From Cyanosarcina radialis HA8281-LM2 (GTDB taxonomy: Bacteria; Cyanobacteriota; Cyanobacteriia; Cyanobacteriales; CCAP-1448): a stretch of DNA of 64,000 bases. Made by a program: the position numbers and the translations under genes. Location of the stretch: the NCBI GenBank assembly GCA_019359615.1, contig JAHHHA010000002.1, positions 248,001 to 312,000 on the forward strand, in the 5' to 3' direction. Below the pieces are notes generated by a model that saw nothing but the letters and a program-made list of their open reading frames with translations, had not been told where the DNA came from and searched no databases. Below, one piece after another: positions 36,890 through 45,982 of this stretch (positions within the stretch are counted from its first letter, which is position 1; every line of letters begins with the position of its first letter).

Positions 36890-37483
36890 TCAATGGTTGT
36901 TGATTTCAGAAGACAAGAGCCATGCCATGGTGGTTGCTTGAATGAACCCGAATCCTACTGCACTAAAGAACCAAGCCAAATTGGAAAGTGTCCCAAATAT
37001 TGAAACTGCATTGTCGTGAGGGACTGCAACTTGCGCCAGTAATGCAAATCCCAATCCATTGATAATAATCCACAATCTCTTCCTTGAAAAACGCCAAAGA
37101 GCCAATTTAGCTTGAATGAATGCGAAAACAAACCCCGATATAGATGCCATTAATGATAAGGTGATTGTATAGTGTAGGGGGTTGTGGTTGCCATAGCAGC
37201 AGCTTAGTAATCCGAACATTGCCAAGCCGATAAAAATAGGCGTGCATACGAGTGGGGCCAAGATGGAAGCCAGTATCCATCGTATTGAAATATTATATTT
37301 CCTTAGTAGCAATGCTTGTAAAACCCCCATTGATATACTCCATATTTCGAATGGCACCACTAGAGTAGTAACAGCAACATTTCCCTGATATTGTAAGTAG
37401 TTGAGGGCAAGCGAACTAAGAAGAGACGTTAAGCACCACCAAATTAGCCAAAACCTAAATATTGGAGCATTTTTTATTGACAT
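36890..37483 (-). CDS. Hypothetical multi-pass membrane protein
   Basis: This 197-residue protein has five or six hydrophobic segments (for example FWLIWWCLTSLLSSLALNYL and WILASILAPLVCTPIFIGLA), short charged loops and no enzyme motif. I do not recognise the family. It lies between two 77-bp direct repeats and is transcribed opposite to the DUF6887 gene, suggesting a recently inserted or duplicated accessory gene. Confidence 0.6.
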   Translation of the reverse strand: MSIKNAPIFRFWLIWWCLTSLLSSLALNYLQYQGNVAVTTLVVPFEIWSISMGVLQALLLRKYNISIRWILASILAPLVCTPIFIGLAMFGLLSCCYGNHNPLHYTITLSLMASISGFVFAFIQAKLALWRFSRKRLWIIINGLGFALLAQVAVPHDNAVSIFGTLSNLAWFFSAVGFGFIQATTMAWLLSSEINNH

Positions 37484-37928
37484 TTTTCTTGATTATTCGT
37501 ATTGGTAACTTTTTAAGCCGACCTGCTGCAACATCTTCCTCAAACTGCCGATCCTATACCTTATTCTGCTCTTTTACCCTCGCCAAAAATTGTGCGTCTT
37601 GTCAACTACTTTTACTGGACTGGCTCTCTAGCGTCAACCCAGCCTACGACGATCGGCGATCGCACTGAAGAGCAAGAGGCAGTAAGAGGCTTCCTAAATC
37701 TCACAAGAACGAGTTTTATTTCGATCGTCTTTGCAGTTGGAAATTCGGATTGTAGGAGCGCGATCGCGCTTGTCATAATAACCGTGAAGTTGGGCGGCGG
37801 CAGACAACCTTGAACACCCACAGATAATCTGCATTCCGTCCGCACCAACGCAGTGTTAGCCCTCGTCAACTACCAGACAGTGTTCAAGGCGCAACGTCAA
37901 AGGGTTGGTTTCCCTTAAAACGGTATAT
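37484..37928. other. Gene-free stretch between membrane-protein and PIN genes
   Basis: It contains the right copy of the 77-bp direct repeat and a segment CACCCACAGATAATCTGCAT. Short overlapping frames on both strands have no family features. Nothing else is seen. Confidence 0.5.
37666..37742 (+). repeat. 77-bp direct repeat, right copy
   Basis: This copy has three mismatches to 36663-36739. It carries the degenerate 3' end of a DUF6887-like gene, so a second copy of that gene once lay here. Confidence 0.85.
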
Positions 37929-38291
37929 TTAAAAATCCCGATCGAGTGTAAAAATTCGTTTTAGATTAAGAGCTTCAGCCGCAGCAACCAGAGACGCATC
38001 TGCTAAATCCATCGGCAAATCTCGATACTGCTCCATCAATACTTGCATCCTTGCTTGCTCGTCCTCGCCATTAAAGTGAAGCACAAGGATCTGGTCAGAA
38101 GCGTAACCCCATAATTCCTGCTGCGCTGACCAACCGCCGTACCGACCTAGCAAGTACATGGCTTCCGTGAAACATGACCGCGTTGTAACTAAAGGCGCGG
38201 AAAGACCAGATAAAGCATTGACGCAACGAGTATGGTTGATGTCACTCTGGTTAATCAAAGCAATCAAAGGAGACGCATCACAAAGAGTCAC
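37929..38291 (-). CDS. PIN-domain ribonuclease toxin (VapC-like)
   Basis: This 120-residue protein has PIN acidic residues Asp5 (LCDASPLIAL), Glu43 (CFTEAMYLL), Asp98 (LADASLVAAAEAL) and Asp117/Asp119 (FTLDRDF) that coordinate metal for RNA cleavage. The start is a GTG whose GTGA overlaps the stop of the upstream gene by four bases, the usual arrangement of a toxin-antitoxin operon. VapC-type toxins usually cut tRNA or rRNA. The target here is unknown. Confidence 0.85.
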   Translation of the reverse strand: MTLCDASPLIALINQSDINHTRCVNALSGLSAPLVTTRSCFTEAMYLLGRYGGWSAQQELWGYASDQILVLHFNGEDEQARMQVLMEQYRDLPMDLADASLVAAAEALNLKRIFTLDRDF

Positions 38292-38542
38292 TGCCCCAAT
38301 CCTGGTAGCCTGTACTTCTCAACCAAAAGGTCAGTGAATGCTTCTTTTGTGCGTGTGGAAAGATTTGAGGGTTGAAACTGAACTCGACCTAACCTACCTT
38401 TCAAGACTCGATCCAGGGTAGACCCGTTTTGAGGTTTTGAACTCTCATTGGATAGCACTGTCAACCTTACACGCCGTCCAACCAGTTCAGGCGCGTAACG
38501 AAGAATTTCTTCCCAAGTTCCTTCAAAAGAACGCTGCTCCAT
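38288..38542 (-). CDS. Antitoxin partner of the PIN toxin
   Basis: This 84-residue protein is encoded directly upstream and overlaps the PIN gene by four bases. The sequence (SFEGTWEEILRYAPELVGRRVRLTVL) resembles short cyanobacterial antitoxin-type proteins paired with PIN toxins; the DNA-binding fold is not obvious by eye. I choose ATG 38542 with GAAGG upstream rather than TTG 38560. The call rests mostly on position. Confidence 0.65.
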   Translation of the reverse strand: MEQRSFEGTWEEILRYAPELVGRRVRLTVLSNESSKPQNGSTLDRVLKGRLGRVQFQPSNLSTRTKEAFTDLLVEKYRLPGLGQ

Positions 38543-38838
38543 AAGACAACCTTCAGACAATATCTTGAATTATGGCAGGATTTCTAGCCCCACGACTACT
38601 GGCATCAGGAAAAAAAGCGAGGATACCAGCAATAAGCTTGAAAGTAACGTCTCTATAGGGGCTAGAGGGCGAACGGCAAAGTTCATCCGCTGCAAATAAC
38701 CTCAAAATCAACACCAAGATCTTTTGGTAGTCCGCTTTACGCGAATTATTAGCCCTCGCAAGTAAAACTATAAAAAGATAACTACACCAGCATTCCGTGC
38801 TGTCCCTTGGGGGGATTCTGACCGCGGGATATCTATAT

Positions 38839-39143
38839 AACCTGAGTTCGGGTTAAGCCGAAGGCAGAAAAAACTCATTGAGATGGCGAGAAGGCTTCTT
38901 GGGCTGATGACAATAAGCAATCAGCCCATAAACCAAATTCACCAAAAAATTGACCGGAGAGCGGTGTCGGGAATGCTCAATCTGGGAAATATTCTTGAGT
39001 TGGTCAATAATCGTTTCGATAATTGAACGCTTGCGGGTCAGAAGCTTATCCATCAATGGCATCAGCTTGTTTTTCATATTTCGCTTCGGTTTGGTAAGCA
39101 GTTGAATCCCCATTTGTTTCAAGAGAGTTTCAAAGAGTTTTTA
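38839..39143 (-). mobile_element. IS982-family remnant (3' third of element)
   Basis: The minus-strand frame reads [14 protein letters not shown], then [34 protein letters not shown] and [14 protein letters not shown], the C-terminal signature of IS982 transposases. Translation has no stop back to 39143, which is the hrcA stop codon itself, where similarity ends. The right end AACCTGAGTTCGGGTT (38839-38854) has the look of an IS982 terminal repeat. The 5' two thirds and the other end are missing, so it is inactive. Confidence 0.8.
38853..39122 (-). pseudogene. IS982 family transposase, C-terminal fragment
   Basis: There are 89 codons from an internal ATG; the same frame extends upstream to 39141. 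The fragment carries the Glu-containing third part of the DDE catalytic core ([10 protein letters not shown]) but lacks the two Asp-containing parts. Confidence 0.8.
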
Positions 39144-40244
39144 GCTTAAGGCTTCAGAGAAATAATCGGCCGCTGCTTCGACTAAAGCGATCGCATTTTC
39201 ATAAAACATCCGCGTCGGTCCGATCACGCCGATGCTGCCTACTGGAACCTTTCCTTGGCAGTAATTGGCAGAAATTAAAGCGCAGGTTCGCATTGGCTCT
39301 AAGGGGTTTTCAGTCCCAATTCTGACGGTAACTCGCGAGCCTTCTGTTTTCGAGCAGAGATCTTGGGAGTAATGTTGAGGTAGTTCAAAGATTAACGGCC
39401 ACAACTGCTCTTGCTCTTCTTCCAACAAGTGTAGCAGCGCCTGAACTTGTTGTAATTCCGCGAATTCTGGTTGGCGCAACACTTCAGATACTCCCCGCAC
39501 CATTATCGGAGTTGAGAGCGGGGGATTGGCTCGTTTGCCCAATTCTGAGAATATTTGCTGGCAAAAGTCAGCATAGCGTTGAAATTCTCGATCGAGTTCC
39601 TTCCAGTCTAGGGCAGCTAGTTCGCTCAACGGTTTGCCCCGCAACTGGCTGTTCAAAAAGTTAGAGAGAATTTGCAACTCTCGTTCCATCATTTCGGCAT
39701 CTAACGATCGATCTGGTTCGGCAGTTGGGGGTAAATCCATCAACGCGCTGGTGGTTTCATAACTATCTGTCACCACGATCAGCATCACCCGTTGGTCATC
39801 GACTGGTAGAAGTTGCAAATGGCGCAAGCAAGCCGTCCGATTTTGCGGCAGGGTAATCAGAGTAATGTAACCGCTCAAAGTAGCCAGAATTTGCGCCGCC
39901 CCCCGCAACAGCGCCTCAAAGCTGGTATTTTGCTTCTTTAACTGTTCTACCAATAATTGCTCTACCTTGCTTCCCAGTTTATTGGCTGGTGTCATTAACC
40001 TATCGACATAAATCCGATAGCCAGAATCTGAGGGTATGCGTCCCGCCGATGTATGGGGTTGATATAGCAATCCAGCTTTTTCTAATAACCCAAAAACGTT
40101 GCGAATCGTCGCCGGACTGACGCTGAGGTTATACTCTTCTACCAAAGCTTTTGAACCTACTGGTTCGGCCGTAGCGATATAGTGACGCACGGTGGCTCGG
40201 AGGATGCGTTGTTGCCTGTCGGTCAAATTTACTTGGCTGGACAT
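39141..40244 (-). CDS. hrcA: Heat-inducible transcription repressor HrcA
   Basis: HrcA represses groE/dnaK operons by binding CIRCE elements. The 367-residue protein has the N-terminal winged helix ([26 protein letters not shown] and [18 protein letters not shown]) and the [18 protein letters not shown] motif. The GAF-like C-terminal region ends [30 protein letters not shown] (read in two parts). It lies four bases downstream of the radical SAM gene on the same strand, so they are probably co-transcribed. The stop codon coincides with the start of an IS982 remnant, but the C-terminus looks complete. Confidence 0.96.
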   Translation of the reverse strand: MSSQVNLTDRQQRILRATVRHYIATAEPVGSKALVEEYNLSVSPATIRNVFGLLEKAGLLYQPHTSAGRIPSDSGYRIYVDRLMTPANKLGSKVEQLLVEQLKKQNTSFEALLRGAAQILATLSGYITLITLPQNRTACLRHLQLLPVDDQRVMLIVVTDSYETTSALMDLPPTAEPDRSLDAEMMERELQILSNFLNSQLRGKPLSELAALDWKELDREFQRYADFCQQIFSELGKRANPPLSTPIMVRGVSEVLRQPEFAELQQVQALLHLLEEEQEQLWPLIFELPQHYSQDLCSKTEGSRVTVRIGTENPLEPMRTCALISANYCQGKVPVGSIGVIGPTRMFYENAIALVEAAADYFSEALS

Positions 40245-40248
40245 TTGA

Positions 40249-41817
40249 CTAAAAAGAGGATGGAACGAGCTTTTTGGAACTGGCTTCCGTCACCTGAGAC
40301 TCAGCTAACTGAGATTCAATTTGCTCCCGCACTATTTGACGATATTCCATGAAATGTTCGATGTGGGCGCAAACCGTAAGGTAGTGGGTAAATACTTGGG
40401 GATTTCGTTTGAGCATACTAAATAAATGATGCCAAAATTTCCAGCGAGTCGATCGCTTAAAACCCTGTCGCCAAAAAATAATTCCCAAGGCTCTCAACTC
40501 CGTCTTTGTCAATAATTTGAAAGGAGCTTTGTTGGGAGAGGGGCCTAGCGTCAAGAAGTGGCGATAGACTCGATCGAGAAAGCGTTCTGGCTCGTAAAGC
40601 GTGCAGAAAGCCAAGACATACTCTCTAGCAATTTCTTCAGCCGGACGAGTCGGAGTAAAATTCATCAGGGCAAACTGGTTGCCATCTCCTTTTTGTTTGT
40701 GGAGCCTACCCTCTTTTTCCAAACGATACCAGAGAGCCGTATGGGGAAGAGCTTGCAGCAGTCCGAACACCGCTGTCGGAATGCTCGTCTGTTCGACAAA
40801 TTCGATAATGCGATCGCCTGCCCCCTTTTTCTCGCCGTCGAAACCCATAATGAAACCAGCCATGATCCTCAGTCCGGCGCGGTTGATCGCTTGTACCGAC
40901 TCGACGAGAGAATTGCGCGTATTTTGAAACTTTTTGGTCAATTCCAGGCTGTCTGGATCTGGAGTTTCGATGCCTAAGAAGACCGAATTGAAGTTAGCTT
41001 GTACCATTAGCTCCATCAACTCTGGGTCTTGAGCTAGATCTACCGAGGCTTCGGTGTTAAACCTAAAGGGATATTGGCGTTCTGCCATCCAAACCTTTAA
41101 TTCTTTTAGCAACAGTTTGACGTTGCGCTTGTTACCGATGAAGTTATCGTCCACCATGAAAATAGAGCCTCTCCAGCCCAAGTCGTAAAGGAACTGGAGT
41201 TCTGCCAATAGCTGCTGTGGGGTTTTAGTCCGAGGTTTGCGGCCGTAAAGGATAATGATGTCGCAAAACTCGCACTCAAAGGGACATCCCCTAGAAAACT
41301 GGACGGACATAGAATCATAAGCCTGCAATTCCAGCAAGTCGTACCGAGGAATCGGAGTTGTCGTCACATCTGGTTTGGCACCATCGGCGCGGAAGGTTCC
41401 TTGAGACTCTCCTCGCTCCAAGGCTGCTACAAACATCGGTAGAGTGATTTCACCCTCATCTAAAATCAAATAATCTGCCCCAGCCGCTTCGGCTTCCTCC
41501 GGTAAGGAAGTCGGATAAGGTCCTCCCACTGCCACCTGTTTCCCTCGCCGTTTGGCTTCCTGAATCTGGTTGATGAAATCTTCCTTCTGCACGATCATGG
41601 CCGAGACGATTACTATCTCTGCCCATTCCCACTCGGCTTCAGTTATGGGGCGAATGTTGCGATCGACTAATTTAAATTCCCACTCTTGGGGTAGAATTCC
41701 TGCCACAGTTAACAATCCCAAGGGCGGTAATAATACCTGACGATTTATCAGTTCGAGGATTTTGTCAAACGACCAAAAGGTTTTCGGGAACAGAGGGTAT
41801 AAAAGTAGAATTCGCAT
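40249..41817 (-). CDS. B12-binding domain radical SAM protein (DUF4070 type), copy 1
   Basis: The N-terminal B12-binding-like domain (1-150) ends before the cluster motif [13 protein letters not shown] (CxxxCxxC, binds the [4Fe-4S] cluster). A TIM-barrel core follows with [15 protein letters not shown] and FLGIETPD, then a DUF4070-type C-terminal region. Family members carry out methylation, rearrangement or coupling on lipids or tetrapyrroles; the substrate is not evident. It is 522 residues. A close paralogue (42603-44201) is transcribed divergently. hrcA follows four bases downstream. No strong ribosome-binding site precedes ATG 41817. Confidence 0.9.
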   Translation of the reverse strand: MRILLLYPLFPKTFWSFDKILELINRQVLLPPLGLLTVAGILPQEWEFKLVDRNIRPITEAEWEWAEIVIVSAMIVQKEDFINQIQEAKRRGKQVAVGGPYPTSLPEEAEAAGADYLILDEGEITLPMFVAALERGESQGTFRADGAKPDVTTTPIPRYDLLELQAYDSMSVQFSRGCPFECEFCDIIILYGRKPRTKTPQQLLAELQFLYDLGWRGSIFMVDDNFIGNKRNVKLLLKELKVWMAERQYPFRFNTEASVDLAQDPELMELMVQANFNSVFLGIETPDPDSLELTKKFQNTRNSLVESVQAINRAGLRIMAGFIMGFDGEKKGAGDRIIEFVEQTSIPTAVFGLLQALPHTALWYRLEKEGRLHKQKGDGNQFALMNFTPTRPAEEIAREYVLAFCTLYEPERFLDRVYRHFLTLGPSPNKAPFKLLTKTELRALGIIFWRQGFKRSTRWKFWHHLFSMLKRNPQVFTHYLTVCAHIEHFMEYRQIVREQIESQLAESQVTEASSKKLVPSSF

Positions 41818-42602
41818 GAAGTAGAGGGGGAGGGGGAGGGGGAGATGGGGAGATGGGGAGATGGGGAGCGCGATTAACGATCTGTGGCTCTTTTTGTATT
41901 AAGAGCGATCGCTATTTATGTCTGACTACTTATCTTTAATTGGATCGCCCACTTCAAATAAATACACCACAAATTATCAATCGAAGTACGTCGATGAACT
42001 TTTTGTCTGCGACTCGATCGAGGAAATTGTTTGCGAATTTATCGTGGCTTTTTGGAAAGCTCTACGAATCGGATTGGTTTGGGGATCGCGCTTAACATCT
42101 GTTTTAACTCTTGAGGGTAGCACTAAATTAGCAAAAAACAAAATCGACCAAAAAACTAGTTTAGATGCTCATTAGTTTGCTAATTAACTTCCAGCTATAT
42201 TAATAACATAAAAGCTTTCTCTACTTATCGATCGAGCTTCTAGTTGGCGCTCTACTTAGTTGCCCAAAATTAAAGTAAATTGTGGAAACTAGGGAACAGA
42301 AAATAGGTGCGTTCGTCTTTGGTAGTGGAGCTATACCGTAGCGACCTGGTTTGGCAAAGGAGCAAACAATGCTTCCTATAAATCTCTCCCACTGCCTCCT
42401 CAGCTTCCTCTGCCTCCTCTGCTCCCCCTGCTTGCCATCTGTAGCAACATCAACGGAAAACCGTATGATGGCTGGTACTCCTGGCTAGAAAAAATAGCTA
42501 GCGATCGCCTATACTGCTCAGATAAATTATCATAACCAGTTAAACTAGGGTCATTTAGTTAAAGAAAGTTAGATCGAACCCGAGCGTGAGGTTGAACGGC
42601 TG
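41818..42602. other. 785-bp region between the two radical SAM paralogues
   Basis: It holds GGGGAGATGGGGAGAT tandem repeats (about 41825-41868), a short possible ORF at 41918-42175, and a CCTCTGCCTCCTCTGCTCC-type tract (about 42391-42428). The promoters of both divergent genes must lie here. A HIP1-rich stretch GCGATCGCCTA lies about 100 bp before the copy-2 start. Confidence 0.6.
41918..42175 (+). CDS. Possible small protein, unknown
   Basis: There are 85 codons beginning MSDYLSLIGSPTSNK, with one hydrophobic stretch (IVCEFIVAFWKALRIGLVWG) that could be membrane-associated. I see no family match and no clear ribosome-binding site. It may be chance. Confidence 0.25.
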   Translation: MSDYLSLIGSPTSNKYTTNYQSKYVDELFVCDSIEEIVCEFIVAFWKALRIGLVWGSRLTSVLTLEGSTKLAKNKIDQKTSLDAH

Positions 42603-44201
42603 ATGAAAGTTTTACTGTTATATCCCCTGTTTCCCAAAAGTTTTTGGTCGTTTGAGAAAACTATAGCTTTGCTAGGGCGGAAAGCCATGCTGCCCCCTCT
42701 GGGTTTAATCACGGTGGCGGCTATTTTGCCTCAAACGTGGGAGTTTAAGCTAGTCGATCGCAACGTCCGTCAAGTCACCGAGGCTGAATGGGCGTGGGCT
42801 GATTTGGTGATTCTCTCTGGGATGATCGTCCAAAAAGAAGATATGTTAGCCCAGGTTCAAGAGGCCAAACGACGCGGCAAGCCAGTGGCCGTAGGAGGTC
42901 CGTATCCCACGGCTTTCTCCCAAGAAATGCAGTCGATGGGTGTAGACTTTCTGATTTTGGACGAAGGGGAAATTACCCTGCCGATGTTTGTCGAAGCGAT
43001 CGAAAGGGGCGATCGATCGGGCACTTTCCGTTCTAATGGCGAAAAGCCTGACGTGACTTCTACCCCGATTCCCCGCTTCGATTTATTGGAATTAGACGCT
43101 TATTCGGAGATGTCGGTGCAATTCTCTCGCGGTTGCCCCTTCCAGTGCGAATTCTGCGATATTATCGTGCTCTACGGTCGGAAACCTCGCACCAAAGACC
43201 CGACTCAACTGCTGGCCGAACTCCAACGCCTCTACGATTTAGGTTGGCGGCGCAGCATTTTTATGGTGGATGACAACTTTATCGGCAATAAGCGCAACGT
43301 CAAGTTATTGCTCAAAGAGTTGAAACCCTGGATGGAAGAGCGCGGTTATCCCTTCTCTTTCGACACTGAAGCTTCAGTGGATTTGGCTAAAGATGAAGAA
43401 CTGATGCAGATGATGGTAGAGTGCGGTTTCGGCGCGGTCTTTTTAGGGATTGAAACTCCAGATGAAGATAGTTTAGCCCTGACCAAGAAGTTTCAAAATA
43501 CTCGCGACTCGTTAAGCGATGCAGTAGAAGCCATTACCCGTTCTGGATTGCGGATCATGGCGGGCACAATTGTTGGCTTCGATGGCGAAAAACCGGGCGC
43601 GGGGCAAAGAATCGTCCAATTTGTGGAAAAAACGTCGATTCCTACGGCAATTGTCAGTATGTTGCAAGCCCTACCGGATACAGCTTTATGGCACCGACTG
43701 GAGAAAGAAGGCAGGTTGTTAAACGAATCGGGTAACATCAACCAGACGACGCTGATGAACTTCGAGCCTACCCGCCCGTTAGAAGAGATTACCCGCGAAT
43801 TTATCGATGCTTTTTGGACGTTGTACGAACCGAAAAATTTCTTAGGTCGTACCTACCGCCACTATCGGATCTTAGGCGAAGCCAAGATTCATAAAACTCC
43901 CAGAAAGAAAACCGCTAAGCAGCCAGTATCTTGGAAGGCTATTGAGGCGCTGCTGATAATTTGTTGGCGGCAAGGGGTGGTGCGCGACACCCGCTGGCAA
44001 TTCTGGCAATACCTGTGGGAAATGTACCGTCACAATCGCCGAGGAATTCCCAGCTATTTAGGCGTTTGCGCTCAGATCGAGCATTTCCTAGAGTATCGTC
44101 AGATCGTTAAAGAGCGGATTGAAACTCAATTGGCTGACTACTTAGCAAGTAAAGCTACAGAACCACCTGCAACCAAGAAAGAGGAAGCGGTAGCAGTTTA
44201 A
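42603..44201 (+). CDS. B12-binding domain radical SAM protein (DUF4070 type), copy 2
   Basis: This 532-residue paralogue of 40249-41817 keeps the same order: B12-binding-like N-terminus ([19 protein letters not shown]), SRGCPFQCEFCDI cluster motif, [26 protein letters not shown], and a DUF4070-type C-terminus ending in a Lys/Glu-rich tail. The main differences are at the C-terminal region and in the GTIVGFDGEKPGAGQR segment. Divergent orientation with a 785-bp gap suggests an inverted duplication followed by separate evolution. The two may act on related substrates. Confidence 0.9.
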   Translation: MKVLLLYPLFPKSFWSFEKTIALLGRKAMLPPLGLITVAAILPQTWEFKLVDRNVRQVTEAEWAWADLVILSGMIVQKEDMLAQVQEAKRRGKPVAVGGPYPTAFSQEMQSMGVDFLILDEGEITLPMFVEAIERGDRSGTFRSNGEKPDVTSTPIPRFDLLELDAYSEMSVQFSRGCPFQCEFCDIIVLYGRKPRTKDPTQLLAELQRLYDLGWRRSIFMVDDNFIGNKRNVKLLLKELKPWMEERGYPFSFDTEASVDLAKDEELMQMMVECGFGAVFLGIETPDEDSLALTKKFQNTRDSLSDAVEAITRSGLRIMAGTIVGFDGEKPGAGQRIVQFVEKTSIPTAIVSMLQALPDTALWHRLEKEGRLLNESGNINQTTLMNFEPTRPLEEITREFIDAFWTLYEPKNFLGRTYRHYRILGEAKIHKTPRKKTAKQPVSWKAIEALLIICWRQGVVRDTRWQFWQYLWEMYRHNRRGIPSYLGVCAQIEHFLEYRQIVKERIETQLADYLASKATEPPATKKEEAVAV

Positions 44202-44219
44202 TTCCTAATTGAGGGAACT

Positions 44220-44312
44220 ACTTTCTTGTGGGATAGCCCTCTGGGCTGTCCCGTAAGCAAAACCCAACATTCCTGGGGTGTTGGGTTTCGCTATCGCTCA
44301 ACCCAACCTACA
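44220..44312. terminator. Repeat hairpins between convergent radical SAM and ubiD genes
   Basis: AAACCCAACA (44260-44269) and TGTTGGGTTT (44279-44288) form a perfect 10-bp stem with a 9-base loop, preceded by a GGGATAGCCC/GGGCTGTCCC hairpin. Position between converging genes suggests a bidirectional 3'-end structure. Both belong to dispersed repeat families. Confidence 0.5.
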
Positions 44313-44314
44313 AT

Positions 44315-45823
44315 CTACTTAACGTCGTAGCCAAACAAATTGGGATCGACTTCTCCTAATTGCAAGTCTGATAAACCGTATTCTGCCCACCGCCGCTCTA
44401 CCATAGCGGCTACATCTGGATCTGATTCTAAGGGTGCGCCCCATTCGTGTTCGGTTTCTGGGGGAATTTTAGTAGTTGCATCAATCCCCATGCGACCCCC
44501 TAAACCAATTTTTTCGCTGGCAAAGTCTAAGCTATCAAACGGGGTATTGGGCAGGATAAATACATCTCTTACAGGATCGACTTTAGAACTAATTGCCCAC
44601 ACCACTTGACGCGGATCGCGAACGTTAATATCTTTGTCTACTACGATGACAAATTTGGTGTAGGTAAATTGAGGTAAGGCACTCCAAAAAGCTAAAGCGG
44701 CCCGTCGCGCTTGCCCTGGATATGCCTTATCGATCGAAATAATTGCGGCTTTATAACTGAGGGCTTCCATCGGCAAGAAAAAATCTGCAATTTCCGATAC
44801 TTGTTGCCGTAAAATTGGGGTGTAAATTCGGTTGAGAGCGATCGCCATCATCGCTTCTTCTTTAGGCGGCCGACCGCTGAACGTGGTTAAATAAATCGGG
44901 TCTTTTCTGTGGGTCAAACAGTGGAAGCGAATTAAGGGCGAATCTTCCACGCCGCCGTAGTAACCCATATGATCGCCAAACGGGCCGTCTGGCAGCACTT
45001 CTCCTGGGGTAATCGTGCCCTCTAAGACGAATTCTGAGTCGGCTGGGACTTCTAAATCTAAAGTCTTGCACTTCGCCAGTTGCACCCCAGAACCGCCGTA
45101 GAGTCCAGCAAACAGCCATTCGGATAAGTCTACGGGAATGGGGGTAGCCGCTGCCATGATAATTAAAGGATCGACACCGAGAGCGATCGCGATTTCTAAT
45201 TTTTGCCCTCGTTCGGCAGCCTTCCGCAAATGTCTGGCCCCACCCCGCACCGACAACCAATGTACCGTCATCGTCGTCGGCGATTGCAGTTGTAGGCGGT
45301 ACACTCCCACGTTAGGAGTTCCGGTTTCGCAATCTTTAGTAATTACCAACCCCAGCGTAATAATCTTGCCAGCATCGCCTGTATAGGGGCGAATTAAGGG
45401 CAATTGGTTTAAATCTAGTTCTGGTTCTTCGATGACAACTTGCTGGCAAGCAGGGAAAAAGCCTCTGCCTGGTTTGGCTTTGAGGACATCAAACAATACC
45501 TTGCCAAATTCCACCGCCTGAGAAATCTTTTTTGGCGGCTTCGGCTGTTGCAGCATGGCCAGCTTCTTACCCAATGCTTCTAAGTCTTGGGGTTGCTGCA
45601 TATTCATCGCCCAACAAATCCTCTCCACCGTCCCCATGAGGTTGATAGCGATGGAATAGGGCGAACCTTTGACTCGATCGAATAGCAGGGCTGGACCGCC
45701 TTGTTGTAGCATTCTGTTGGCAATCTCAGCTATTTCCAAATCTGGATCGACCAGGGCACTAACTCGCCGCAATTGCCCCTTATCTTCTAGCAGTTTCAAA
45801 AATCCCCGTAAATCTCTGGCCAT
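44315..45823 (-). CDS. ubiD: UbiD family decarboxylase
   Basis: This 502-residue protein has ARDLRGFLKLLEDKGQLRRV at the N-terminus, GKIITLGLVITKD, VPADSEFVLEGTITPGEVLPDGPFGDHMGYYG (catalytic Glu/Asp region, read in two parts) and TKIPPETEHEWGAP at the C-terminus. UbiD enzymes use prenylated FMN made by UbiX to decarboxylate aromatic acids. In cyanobacteria the likely role is plastoquinone-type quinone synthesis. It is one gene on the minus strand, with no ubiX beside it. Confidence 0.93.
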   Translation of the reverse strand: MARDLRGFLKLLEDKGQLRRVSALVDPDLEIAEIANRMLQQGGPALLFDRVKGSPYSIAINLMGTVERICWAMNMQQPQDLEALGKKLAMLQQPKPPKKISQAVEFGKVLFDVLKAKPGRGFFPACQQVVIEEPELDLNQLPLIRPYTGDAGKIITLGLVITKDCETGTPNVGVYRLQLQSPTTMTVHWLSVRGGARHLRKAAERGQKLEIAIALGVDPLIIMAAATPIPVDLSEWLFAGLYGGSGVQLAKCKTLDLEVPADSEFVLEGTITPGEVLPDGPFGDHMGYYGGVEDSPLIRFHCLTHRKDPIYLTTFSGRPPKEEAMMAIALNRIYTPILRQQVSEIADFFLPMEALSYKAAIISIDKAYPGQARRAALAFWSALPQFTYTKFVIVVDKDINVRDPRQVVWAISSKVDPVRDVFILPNTPFDSLDFASEKIGLGGRMGIDATTKIPPETEHEWGAPLESDPDVAAMVERRWAEYGLSDLQLGEVDPNLFGYDVK

Positions 45824-45982
45824 GATTAATAGTCGATTCAGTTCTGTCTTCCATTATTATGTGCTTAGTCTACCTAGTCTGGATCGGGGGGCAGGCTGGA
45901 AGCCTACCCCACAAGAATTACCCCATTAGGTTTTTAATTTCCCTCATGCCTCATGCCCTCTGCCTTAGAGATTTTCTGATTG

